NCBI GenBank assembly: GCA_002309675.1
Contig: DBXX01000040.1
Location: 885 to 25,626, forward strand
DNA length: 24,742 nt
Direction of reading: 5' to 3'
From: Lachnospiraceae bacterium UBA1201
GTDB taxonomy: Bacteria; Bacillota; Clostridia; Lachnospirales; Lachnospiraceae
Notes under the pieces: model-generated
Told to the model about the DNA's origin: nothing
Seen by the model: the letters and a program-made list of their open reading frames with translations, nothing else
The model's database searches: none
Part shown: piece by piece, positions 8,146 through 15,317 of the stretch
Layout of the letters: every line of letters begins with the position of its first letter
Position numbering within the stretch: the first letter of the stretch is position 1
Made by a program: the position numbers and the translations under genes

Positions 8146-8925
8146 ATGGGTAAGAAGACCAGAAGAATCGTGATTCCGATTGCTTTATTATTGATATTGG
8201 GCTTAGCGTGCATCGGCCTTTGGTCGATCAAGATCACCGCATATCGAGTTGACGGAAACGAACGTTACACGGATGAAGAGATTTTTAATTATATCTTTCC
8301 GACCGAGAACGATCGCCGTTATGTTGTGCGGCTGTTCCGCAAATGGTTTAAAAAAGAACAGGTAGTATCCATTCCCTTTGTTGAATCGTATGAAGTGGAT
8401 GATGTTTCGATGCGCGAAGTTTCCATCGTGGTCTATGAAAAAAGCATCATCGCTTATATGAGTTACATGGGAGATTATCTCTATCTGGACTCGAAAGGTT
8501 ATGTTGCGGAGATCTCGAATGAACCGCCTGCGGCCCCGGAAGATCCTTCCGAGGGTAATATCATCCCGCATGTGGAGGGGCTGGATTTCGGCTACTTCGT
8601 GAAGGATGAACCATTGCCCGTGGAAGACCCCGAGATCTTTCGGACCATTGTTTCCCTCGCCGGGGAGATCCAAAAGAAGAACCTGCCGGTGTCTTTGATC
8701 CGCTTCACTTTGAGCGGAGAGATCATACTGAATATGGACCGGGTGCGAGTGTACCTCGGGACGCCGAAGAGCATTACCGGAAAGATCCGCCGTCTGGCTG
8801 AGGTTTATCCGAAAGTGGAAGGACAGGCCGGTTCTTTGATCCTGCGGACATATGATAACGACAACCCCGACGCCGATATCATTTTCAAAAAGGACGAATA
8901 CGAGCCTGAGGATGGGGAAAATTAA
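8146..8925 (+). CDS. ftsQ: FtsQ/DivIB-family cell division protein
   Basis: This bitopic divisome protein has 259 residues. A short basic cytoplasmic tail is followed by a membrane segment (about 8-28), a POTRA-like region starting at KITAYRVDGNERYTDEEIF, and a C-terminal FtsQ/DivIB region with RVRVYLGTPKSITGKIRRL and a closing GSLILRTYDND strand. FtsQ/DivIB bridges FtsL-DivIC to the septal synthase. The frame extends upstream to a GTG at 8107. The ATG at 8146 is preferred because AGGAG (8136-8140) sits 5 nt before it and the predicted transcript begins only about five bases before the GTG. Position between ftsW and ftsZ supports the call. The acidic tail (FKKDEYEPEDGEN) resembles DivIB ends. 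Confidence 0.88.
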   Translation: MGKKTRRIVIPIALLLILGLACIGLWSIKITAYRVDGNERYTDEEIFNYIFPTENDRRYVVRLFRKWFKKEQVVSIPFVESYEVDDVSMREVSIVVYEKSIIAYMSYMGDYLYLDSKGYVAEISNEPPAAPEDPSEGNIIPHVEGLDFGYFVKDEPLPVEDPEIFRTIVSLAGEIQKKNLPVSLIRFTLSGEIILNMDRVRVYLGTPKSITGKIRRLAEVYPKVEGQAGSLILRTYDNDNPDADIIFKKDEYEPEDGEN

Positions 8926-8954
8926 AATTTCTTTGATTTTTTTTGAATTTGTGG

Positions 8955-8983
8955 TTGATTATTTCAGGAAAATAAAATATAGT
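8955..8983 (+). promoter_or_regulatory. Sigma-A promoter for ftsZ
   Basis: TTGATT (8955-8960) and TATAGT (8978-8983) are 17 bp apart, in an AT-rich stretch just after the ftsQ stop. The leader of about 100 nt contains GCATCG (9014-9019) complementary to CGATGC (9053-9058), ending just before the ribosome binding site. Confidence 0.72.
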
Positions 8984-9088
8984 ATTAAGTGTGTCGCGTG
9001 AAATCGGGATGGGGCATCGATGGAAAGTGACGGGATGTAATACTTGTTTTCCCGATGCAGCACAAGACAACATAAGGAGGAAATCACC

Positions 9089-10318
9089 TTGTTAGAGATT
9101 AAGATTAATGAAACTGAGGGAGCAGCCAGAATTATAGTTATCGGTGTCGGCGGTGCAGGAAATAACGCCGTTAACCGTATGATCGATGAAAATATCGCCG
9201 GTGTTGAATTCATCGGAGTAAATACAGATCGTCAGGCTTTGCAGATGTGCAAGGCTCCTACCTATCTTCAGATTGGTGAGAAACTGACGAAGGGCCTCGG
9301 TGCCGGAGCTAAGCCGGAAGTTGGAGAGAAGGCAGCAGAGGAGAACATCGAGGAGTTGCGCGGTCTTATGACCGGCGCTGATATGGTATTCATTACCTGT
9401 GGTATGGGCGGAGGAACCGGTACCGGTGCTGCGCCTGTTATTGCCCGTCTTGCGAAAGAGGCCGGTATCCTTACCGTTGGCGTTGTAACCAAGCCTTTCG
9501 CATTCGAGGGTCGTGTTCGTATGCAGAACGCGCTCGCAGGTATCGCAAATCTGAAGGAGGCAGTGGATACTCTTATCGTTATCCCGAACGACCGTCTCCT
9601 TGAGATCGTAGATCGCAGAACTTCCGTTCTGGACGCATTCAAGCGTGCCGATGAAGTCCTGCAGCAGGGTGTTCAGGGTATCACAGACCTGATCAACAGC
9701 CCGGGTCTCATCAACCTCGACTTCGCTGACGTTCAGACCGTCATGAAGGATAAGGGTATCGCTCACATCGGTATCGGTACCGCAAAGGGCGACGATAAGG
9801 CGATCGAGGCTATGCGCCTCGCTGTATCCAGCCCGCTTCTTGAGACCACCATCGAGGGCGCTTCCCACGTTCTCGTTAACATCTCCGGTGAAGTTTCCCT
9901 TCCCGAGATCTACGAAGCAGTCAGCAACGTTCAGGAGATGGCAGGAGAGGATGCCAACATCATCTTTGGTACCACCTTCGAGACCTCCGCACCGGATACC
10001 GTATCGATCACCGTTATCGCTACCGGCGTTGAGGATCGTTCCCTGAATTTAAATAATTCTGTCGGTTCTTCTTTCAAGAGCGCAGTTAAGCCGCAGATGA
10101 ACCGTACGTTCAACTATCAGCCTCAGTCTTTCGAAAAGCCGGTAACGGATACTGCATCGGTTCCGGTAAATGAGACTCCGGTGACTCCGGCGCAGCCCGC
10201 TCCGGCACAGCCTGCCGAGCCGCAGACCTACACGCCGCCGGCATTCACCCAGAAGAAGCCCGGTAAGGACGAAAACGGAAGCACGGGAATTCGCATTCCT
10301 ACCTTCCTTAAGCACTAA
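9089..10318 (+). CDS. ftsZ: Cell division GTPase FtsZ (TTG start)
   Basis: FtsZ is the tubulin-like GTPase that forms the division ring. With the chosen start it has 409 residues. Features seen: GVGGAGNNAVNRM (19-31) for nucleotide binding, the tubulin signature GGGTGTGAAP (107-116), and GVVTKPFAFEGRVR. A proline-rich variable linker (PAQPAPAQPAEPQ) follows, then the C-terminal peptide TGIRIPTFLKH, which binds membrane tethers and regulators. The frame opens upstream at an ATG (9044). However, a perfect AAGGAGG at 9074-9080 sits 8 nt before a TTG at 9089, giving MLEIKINE, which matches the usual N-terminal length, so TTG is taken as the start. The upstream ATG has no ribosome binding site. 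It has its own promoter and terminator, so it can be expressed apart from the cluster. Confidence 0.97.
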   Translation: MLEIKINETEGAARIIVIGVGGAGNNAVNRMIDENIAGVEFIGVNTDRQALQMCKAPTYLQIGEKLTKGLGAGAKPEVGEKAAEENIEELRGLMTGADMVFITCGMGGGTGTGAAPVIARLAKEAGILTVGVVTKPFAFEGRVRMQNALAGIANLKEAVDTLIVIPNDRLLEIVDRRTSVLDAFKRADEVLQQGVQGITDLINSPGLINLDFADVQTVMKDKGIAHIGIGTAKGDDKAIEAMRLAVSSPLLETTIEGASHVLVNISGEVSLPEIYEAVSNVQEMAGEDANIIFGTTFETSAPDTVSITVIATGVEDRSLNLNNSVGSSFKSAVKPQMNRTFNYQPQSFEKPVTDTASVPVNETPVTPAQPAPAQPAEPQTYTPPAFTQKKPGKDENGSTGIRIPTFLKH

Positions 10319-10325
10319 ATAAATC

Positions 10326-10356
10326 AAAGGAGGTGCCCGATGGCATCTCCTTTTTT
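10326..10356 (+). terminator. Intrinsic terminator after ftsZ
   Basis: AAAGGAGGTGCC (10326-10337) pairs with GGCATCTCCTTT (10342-10353) through one G-T pair around a CGAT loop, and six T residues complete it (10351-10356). The bases from here to 10447 show only small hairpins and no gene. Confidence 0.93.
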
Positions 10357-10447
10357 GTTGTGCCCTGAGGCTTTACGTTACGATCCCCGCGAGGGGGTGT
10401 CGTGCGACATCTCCTCGGTTATGTATTTTGATTTGGTTTTGCGTTTA

Positions 10448-11056
10448 TCAGGACAGGTAGGACATATCGTTGATGTGGCGGATGCGGTGCTTTCCGTCAT
10501 CTCCGACGATCATGTGGGATACGCCGCCGGCCGGGCCGTGGATGTCCACTTCGTAGAAGGATTCTACGGGGAGTCCCAGATACATGGCGTTCCAGAGGCT
10601 CAGTAGGTCTCCATGGGAGACGATGATAATGGTTTCGGCATCGCTTGCCATCACTTCTTCGTAAAAGGGCAGGAGACGGTTCCAGGCGTCGCGCCGGCTT
10701 TCTCCATCTGAGAACAGTCGGTCATCGACCGTCTTTTCCGGACATTCCAGGTTTTCGCGCAGCCACTGCACGGATTGTCCGCAGCAGCGTCCAAGGTTTC
10801 GTTCACGTAATTCCTGCCGAAGGATCGGCGTGACACCCAGGTGGTTCGCGATCGGCTCCGCCGTCTGCTGGGCCCGTTTCAGGTCCGAGGAGTATAGGAC
10901 GACCGCTTTTCCGGCCAATTCCTCCTTCAATTTTAGGGCGATGCGGTCGGCCTGGTTCCTGCCGAGTTCTGTCAGATCCCAGTCGGTCCAGGATCCTACC
11001 ATCCCGTTCGTGTGATGCATGGATTGCGTGTGTTGCACTGTGATAATGTGTTTCAT
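10448..11056 (-). CDS. Histidine phosphatase superfamily protein with a QHT in place of RHG
   Basis: The product has 202 residues. It resembles phosphoglycerate-mutase-like phosphatases: an N-terminal histidine motif, then WTDWDLTELGRNQADRIA, SSDLKRAQQTAEPIA, LRERNLGRCCGQ, a DGESRRDAWNRL segment and the second catalytic histidine in VSHGDLLSLWN (His148). The canonical RHG is replaced by Gln8-His9-Thr10, so the phosphohistidine candidate remains but the conserved arginine is lost. I have the impression that a clostridial subfamily shares this QHT variant. The substrate is unknown. The ATG at 11056 is chosen because AGGAGG lies just upstream (11063-11068, reverse strand); the frame stays open 21 codons further. 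It has its own divergent promoter. Confidence 0.86.
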   Translation of the reverse strand: MKHIITVQHTQSMHHTNGMVGSWTDWDLTELGRNQADRIALKLKEELAGKAVVLYSSDLKRAQQTAEPIANHLGVTPILRQELRERNLGRCCGQSVQWLRENLECPEKTVDDRLFSDGESRRDAWNRLLPFYEEVMASDAETIIIVSHGDLLSLWNAMYLGLPVESFYEVDIHGPAGGVSHMIVGDDGKHRIRHINDMSYLS

Positions 11057-11086
11057 CGTTTTCCTCCTGCATTTAAGTATGATGCA

Positions 11087-11115
11087 TGTATAACATACAT
11101 TGCCTGAAAAGTCAA
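11087..11115 (-). promoter_or_regulatory. Minus-strand promoter for the histidine phosphatase gene
   Basis: Read on the reverse strand, TTGACT (11110-11115) and TATACA (11087-11092) are 17 bp apart. The -35 hexamer lies inside the left arm of the dyad GTCAACC-AAAC-GGTTGAC. Confidence 0.75.
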
Positions 11116-11128
11116 CCAAACGGTTGAC
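11111..11128. promoter_or_regulatory. Perfect dyad shared by two divergent -35 elements (candidate operator)
   Basis: GTCAACC (11111-11117) and GGTTGAC (11122-11128) form a perfect 7-bp inverted repeat around AAAC. Each arm contains the -35 of one of two divergent promoters. A bound regulator would cover both, so co-regulation is plausible but not shown. Confidence 0.6.
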
Positions 11129-11152
11129 ACGGGCGGCTCAGGGTGATACAAT
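11124..11152 (+). promoter_or_regulatory. Plus-strand promoter facing the small-ORF pair
   Basis: TTGACA (11124-11129, consensus) and TACAAT (11147-11152) are separated by 17 bp. Transcription would start near 11159, directly before the ATG at 11161. Confidence 0.65.
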
Positions 11153-11160
11153 GGCGTTCC

Positions 11161-11244
11161 ATGCGCCCACGCCGCAGACAGAGATTGACCGTGCGGTGGG
11201 GCGCGGGAACGTTCAAAAAGAAATGTGAGGTGATGGCGGAATGA
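11161..11244 (+). CDS. Candidate small basic ORF (27 aa), possibly leaderless
   Basis: The frame starts with ATG at the predicted transcription start of the promoter at 11124-11152, and its TGA overlaps the ATG of the next small frame as ATGA (11241-11244). The product is very basic (begins MRPRRRQRL, ends FKKKCEVMAE) and has no family I recognise. There is no Shine-Dalgarno sequence, so translation would have to be leaderless, or the frame may simply be the leader of the next one. Chance is possible at this length; the promoter position and the stop-start overlap are the only support. Confidence 0.3.
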   Translation: MRPRRRQRLTVRWGAGTFKKKCEVMAE

Positions 11245-11360
11245 AAGAAACGGAACTGGTTCGTCCCTATGTCGACCTCTTGAAAGAACGAGCCGAGACC
11301 GACAGCAACCGCGTGGTCCGGGTCCACAGCCTCGGAGCGCTTAAGACGTTCTCTGCATGA
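11241..11360 (+). CDS. Candidate small protein (39 aa) with strong ribosome binding site
   Basis: GAGGTGAT (11227-11234), eight bases that match the anti-Shine-Dalgarno complement, precedes the ATG by 6 nt. The product begins MKETELVRPYVDLLKERAE and ends GALKTFSA; it is mostly hydrophilic, with a likely N-terminal helix and no membrane segment. The frame ends 12 bp before a 40-nt perfect palindrome that would terminate transcription. Promoter, ribosome binding site, frame and terminator therefore form a complete unit of about 250 bp, expressed opposite to the histidine phosphatase gene. I do not recognise the family. It could also be the decayed 5' remnant of a longer gene. Confidence 0.5.
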   Translation: MKETELVRPYVDLLKERAETDSNRVVRVHSLGALKTFSA

Positions 11361-11372
11361 ATTGAAATAAAT

Positions 11373-11412
11373 AGGGCGTGTGAAAAACGAGATCTCGTTT
11401 TTCACACGCCCT
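11373..11412. terminator. Perfect 40-nt palindrome, bidirectional terminator
   Basis: AGGGCGTGTGAAAAACGAGA (11373-11392) is followed at once by its exact reverse complement (11393-11412). T-rich or A-rich flanks occur on both sides. It lies between the convergent 39-aa frame (ends 11360) and the LD-carboxypeptidase gene (ends 11423), so it can serve both. Confidence 0.85.
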
Positions 11413-11422
11413 TTATCAGTTT

Positions 11423-12448
11423 TTACAGGACTCCGCTTTCCAGAACGGAGATCGTCTTTGCGTCGCAATCGATCTGTGTCAGGGCCCCGTAGGGCAGTAG
11501 ACAGGTGGGAGAGGAATGTCCGAAATTCAGCCCGTAAACGATCGGTATCGTGCAGGAATACGTTCCCGAAACGATCTCCCGGATGATCCGTGCGCGGTCA
11601 TCGAAGGGTGAGGCTTCATTGACCTTACCAATCAGGATGCCGTGGATTCTGTTCAGGATACCCGTTTGCCCCAGATAGCCGAAGAAGGTCCGGATCATCG
11701 CTTCATCAAAAAACTCCGGAATGTCTTCCACAAAGAGGATGGCCCCGTCGAGATCTTCGGGCGCAAACTCGATCGGGGTTCCGGCCAGGTCCATGATTCC
11801 GGTGTGTCCGCCAATCAACCGCCCCGTGACGTGGCCGCAGCCCTGAATGAACCGGTAGCCGTCGTTGGGATAGTAAGACCGCTTCTTTTCGGGATCGAAG
11901 TGATCCGAAGGCTCATAGGTCCAGTCCGCCGAGGGCTCGATCGGACCGATCGGGGAGGGCTCCATCAGTGTTTTTATAAAACTGGCTTTACTGTATGTGT
12001 GCCAGCCGGCCGCATCCGCGATCGTCGTTAGGAGATTGTCCCCGTAAAACGAGGAGAGACCGCAATGGTAGCACAGCAGGTGCAGGTTCATAACGTCGGA
12101 ATACCCGACGAAAATCTTCGGATTCTCCTCGATCACCTTCGGGTCAATGTAGGGAAGAAGCTTGATGCTGTCGTTGCCGCCGATATTGGCGATGATGGCA
12201 CGGACTTCGCGGTTTTCAAACGCCCACAGGATGTCCTGTGCGCGAGCTTCAGGATGCTCAGCCAGGTAGTCCGCCCCCTTCATGGAATTCGGCGCTGCAA
12301 CAACGCGCAGACCGAGTTCCTGCAGCCGCGACACTCCCAGATCATATTTCCAGCGAACTTTCGGATCCCCTGCCAGCCCCCAACACGGACTGACCGTCGC
12401 CACCAGGTCACCCGGCTCCAGATGACGAGGCTTGATCAAATCTCTCAT
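11423..12448 (-). CDS. Peptidase S66 family LD-carboxypeptidase (LdcA/MccF-like)
   Basis: The product has 341 residues, close to the family norm. The S66 fold is recognisable from LEPGDLVATVSPC at the N-terminus, the IIANIGGNDSIKLLPYID strand, and the nucleophile in FVGYSDVMNLHL (Ser117). Candidate partners are Glu241 (LFVEDIPE) and His311 (NFGHSSPT), in the usual order of a Ser-Glu-His triad. LdcA enzymes remove the terminal D-Ala from tetrapeptides in wall recycling; MccF members cleave microcin C-like acyl-AMP compounds, and the sequence does not decide between them. The ATG at 12448 follows GGGAG and matches the family start; the frame runs further upstream into the PBP gene. It lies 22 bp downstream of the PBP1A gene on the same strand and is probably cotranscribed, which favours a wall role. 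Confidence 0.88.
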   Translation of the reverse strand: MRDLIKPRHLEPGDLVATVSPCWGLAGDPKVRWKYDLGVSRLQELGLRVVAAPNSMKGADYLAEHPEARAQDILWAFENREVRAIIANIGGNDSIKLLPYIDPKVIEENPKIFVGYSDVMNLHLLCYHCGLSSFYGDNLLTTIADAAGWHTYSKASFIKTLMEPSPIGPIEPSADWTYEPSDHFDPEKKRSYYPNDGYRFIQGCGHVTGRLIGGHTGIMDLAGTPIEFAPEDLDGAILFVEDIPEFFDEAMIRTFFGYLGQTGILNRIHGILIGKVNEASPFDDRARIIREIVSGTYSCTIPIVYGLNFGHSSPTCLLPYGALTQIDCDAKTISVLESGVL

Positions 12449-12470
12449 ATCATTCTCCCGGTGAACGGTT

Positions 12471-15113
12471 TTAGTCTGTTTCGTTCTCTTTTGTATCTTC
12501 TTCCGTAGCTGCCGCAGTTGTGGGCTTGGGCTTGTGAATATCACAGACGACATTCTTATATTCGGCAGGCAGAGCATACTTCATATCATCGCTTTCAACG
12601 CCCATTTCGGTGATCTTATCGTCGAGGATCATGTAGACATGGTCTTCACAGAGGTACTTCGGACAGTCATCGCCTGCAGGTTTATGGGACTCCTTACAGA
12701 TCGAGATCGTCTTATGGCAGTCACAATACTCGTGCGGAACCGTGCTTCGAGTGAAGTATTCGGTATAAACATCCGCGTTGGAGTCCGGGTGGTCGCACAC
12801 TCCGTTGATCGCGAGCTTACCGCTCTTCGAGCAGATCTTCGCGGTGACGATATCCGAGCTCTCCGGTCCCCATTCCTTATCGGGAAGGGTGGAGTGAATC
12901 TTACTCATGACTTCACGCCAGATCAGTTTGTGGTAGATACCGCCGGCTTCTTCCGCCTGACCGACATCGTAACCGGACCAGACGCCGCAAGTGTAATACG
13001 GTGAATATCCGACGAACCAGAGGTCATTTTTATCGGTGGTGGAACCGGATTTTCCAGCCAGACGCATACCGTCGAAGAGACAGTCACCGCCGGTTGGGAT
13101 GATGTTGGGATTGATGTCCAGGTACTTCGAAGCCTCCGGAAGCTGCATGGTGCTCTCCATGGCGTAGGTCAGAAGCGTCGCCGTCGTGGACCTTAAAACC
13201 TTACGGCGGTTGGGCTCATTTTCCAAAATGACCTTACCGTTGCGGTCGGTGATGCGTGTGTAATAAACCGGCTCGGTGTACGTGCCCTGGTTAGCGATGG
13301 TCGCATAGGCATTCGTAAGTTCGAGGTTGGTAACACCGTCTACGATACCACCCAGACAAAGGGAAGGAACACGGTCGGTCAGGACGGTTCCGTCTGCCTG
13401 GCGGCGGGAGTCAACGAGTGTTGTGATACCGAGCTTTTGCAGATAATCGTAAGCAACATTGATGCCTACCTGATCCATCAGGAAATGCATGGTGCCCAGG
13501 TTCATAGAGTAGGCGATACAGTCACGGACATTGACATAACCGAGGCATTCGTCGCCCCACCAGTCGTGGATATCGTGCCCTTGATAGGAATACGGTCCGG
13601 CGTAGATCGGGGTGCCAAGCGTTCCGCCCATGGTGTCCAGGAACGGCACGAAGGTCGAAAGGACCTTAAAGCAGGAACCGGGCTGGCGCGTCGTGTCGGT
13701 CGCGCGGTTCAGAGTCAGGCTTCCGGGCTTCTCGCCGCGGCCGCCACTGATCGCAACGACATGGCCGGTCGACTGTTCGATGATGACCATGGAAACCTGC
13801 GGCTCCAGCGTTGTGTTGTAGACGATGACTTCGCAATTCTCCGAAGTGATGCCGTGTGAGCGGTTGTATTTTTCGAGCGTATCTTCGATGGAACGGATGC
13901 TCGAGTAGTAGCGGCCGTTACTGAGTACGCCTAAGGTCAATGCGTACGAGTTGATAATGTCTTCGTTGATCATGCGGACACTGCCGTCCTCGCTGGTGAC
14001 ATTGGCCCGATAATTCAGACTGTAGTAAGTGTAGGGATACAGGGACTCGTTATTGATCGTGTCATCCATGATCTTCTGGATGTCCGAATCCAACGTGGAT
14101 TCGATCTTGAGTCCGCCGGAGTAGAGCAGGTTCCATGCCTGCTGGTTCGTGTAACCGAGCTTATTTTGCAGATCGCTGAGCACTACCTGGATCAGTGCAT
14201 CCGTGAAATAGGAGTATGTCGATTGCTGCGGCGCGCTCGGGTTATCCGTGAGGATGCGGGCGTACACGTTGTCGTTGATCGCTTCGTCATATTCTTCGGA
14301 AGTGATGACGCCGGCATTTTTCATCTTCGCCAGTACGGTGTCGCGGCGCTCACGGTTGTATTCCGGGAAGCGGATCGGGTTGAAACGCGACGGGTTCTGC
14401 GTGATCGCGGCGATCACGGCACACTCGGACAATGTCAGTTCGGAAACGGGCTTGTTGAAGTAGCGCTTCGAAGCCGCCTGCACGCCCAGGGTATTATTGC
14501 CCAGGTTGATGGTGTTGAGGTAGTTTTCCAAAATGATGTTTTTCGAATGTGTGTTCTCGACGGCGAGCGCCATGGCCTGTTCCATGACCTTTCGTTCGAT
14601 CTGCGCGCCGAGTCCCTTCTCGCGGCCGCCTTCAAAGAAGCGGTTTTTGATCCACTGCTGGGTGATGGTGCTGGCACCTTCGGAGAAGTTTCCGGAGGTA
14701 ATGCCGATGAAGCCCGCGCGCAGAATGCCTTTCAGGTCGATACCGTCGTGCTCGAGGAAACGTTCATCCTCGATGCAGATAAATGCCTGCTTGAGATATT
14801 CGGGGATCTGGTCGATCGAGACGGACTCACGATTCGCGCCTGCCGTCACCAGGGTCTGAATGATATGACCCGAGGAGTCGTAGATGTTGGTGTGTTCGCC
14901 GAGCGGAGTGTCGTCGATAGTGCTGATGTCGGGTGAACGGTCGAGCAGGGAACGGATGGTCCCGGCACCGAAGGCGCCCAGGATCAGGGCGGCGGCGATG
15001 CCGCCGAAAACCGTGATCCGCACGATCCAGAGCAGACATTTATGATAGATCCGGCCGGGCGGGTTCGTCATCCGCCGTATGGCACGGTCCAGATTTCGTT
15101 TGTTAAAATTCAT
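12471..15113 (-). CDS. Class A penicillin-binding protein (PBP1A-type)
   Basis: This bifunctional peptidoglycan synthase has 880 residues. A membrane anchor lies at about 27-51. The GT51 glycosyltransferase domain follows with IEDERFLEHDG (Glu115) and EGASTITQQWIKNRFF. The transpeptidase domain shows PGSCFK (Ser480), an SMN motif (AYSMNLGT) and KSG (Lys688). The tail after the transpeptidase domain carries eight cysteines with spacing such as ICSKSGKLA, GVCDHPD and EYCDCHK, then a Thr/Glu-rich end. Clostridial PBP1A proteins often have such a Cys-containing tail. The ATG at 15113 is chosen because AAGGA precedes it by 7 nt and gives a normal short cytoplasmic tail; the frame extends 26 codons upstream. 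An LD-carboxypeptidase gene follows at 22 bp. Confidence 0.95.
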   Translation of the reverse strand: MNFNKRNLDRAIRRMTNPPGRIYHKCLLWIVRITVFGGIAAALILGAFGAGTIRSLLDRSPDISTIDDTPLGEHTNIYDSSGHIIQTLVTAGANRESVSIDQIPEYLKQAFICIEDERFLEHDGIDLKGILRAGFIGITSGNFSEGASTITQQWIKNRFFEGGREKGLGAQIERKVMEQAMALAVENTHSKNIILENYLNTINLGNNTLGVQAASKRYFNKPVSELTLSECAVIAAITQNPSRFNPIRFPEYNRERRDTVLAKMKNAGVITSEEYDEAINDNVYARILTDNPSAPQQSTYSYFTDALIQVVLSDLQNKLGYTNQQAWNLLYSGGLKIESTLDSDIQKIMDDTINNESLYPYTYYSLNYRANVTSEDGSVRMINEDIINSYALTLGVLSNGRYYSSIRSIEDTLEKYNRSHGITSENCEVIVYNTTLEPQVSMVIIEQSTGHVVAISGGRGEKPGSLTLNRATDTTRQPGSCFKVLSTFVPFLDTMGGTLGTPIYAGPYSYQGHDIHDWWGDECLGYVNVRDCIAYSMNLGTMHFLMDQVGINVAYDYLQKLGITTLVDSRRQADGTVLTDRVPSLCLGGIVDGVTNLELTNAYATIANQGTYTEPVYYTRITDRNGKVILENEPNRRKVLRSTTATLLTYAMESTMQLPEASKYLDINPNIIPTGGDCLFDGMRLAGKSGSTTDKNDLWFVGYSPYYTCGVWSGYDVGQAEEAGGIYHKLIWREVMSKIHSTLPDKEWGPESSDIVTAKICSKSGKLAINGVCDHPDSNADVYTEYFTRSTVPHEYCDCHKTISICKESHKPAGDDCPKYLCEDHVYMILDDKITEMGVESDDMKYALPAEYKNVVCDIHKPKPTTAAATEEDTKENETD

Positions 15114-15191
15114 ATAGTGGTCCTTGCCTTTTCTTGCATGGTTATGATCGATAGTAATCAGTATTTGAGGACATACTACCCTCAATAACAT

Positions 15192-15220
15192 ATTATACTA
15201 CTTATATGAATGTGAATCAA
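15192..15220 (-). promoter_or_regulatory. Sigma-A promoter for PBP1A
   Basis: On the reverse strand TTGATT (15215-15220) and TATAAT (15192-15197, consensus) are 17 bp apart. The start of transcription near 15185 leaves a leader of about 72 nt. Confidence 0.8.
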
Positions 15221-15232
15221 GAAGCCTTCCTC

Positions 15233-15262
15233 TTTACATTTTCCGCAATTCTATAATATAAT
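15233..15262 (+). promoter_or_regulatory. Probable promoter for the YigZ-family gene
   Basis: TTTACA (15233-15238) and TATAAT (15257-15262) are 18 bp apart; a second overlapping TATAAT begins at 15252. It diverges from the PBP1A promoter with 12 bp between the two -35 elements. Confidence 0.65.
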
Positions 15263-15317
15263 GATGTGGGCTTCGGCCTGATCGAGACTCAAAGAAAGGA
15301 GCAGTTGTGTCAGACGA

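Noticed and set aside
10340..10606. Plus-strand open frame downstream of ftsZ
   Set aside because: It begins inside the ftsZ terminator and runs antisense to the histidine phosphatase gene; no homology is recognisable.
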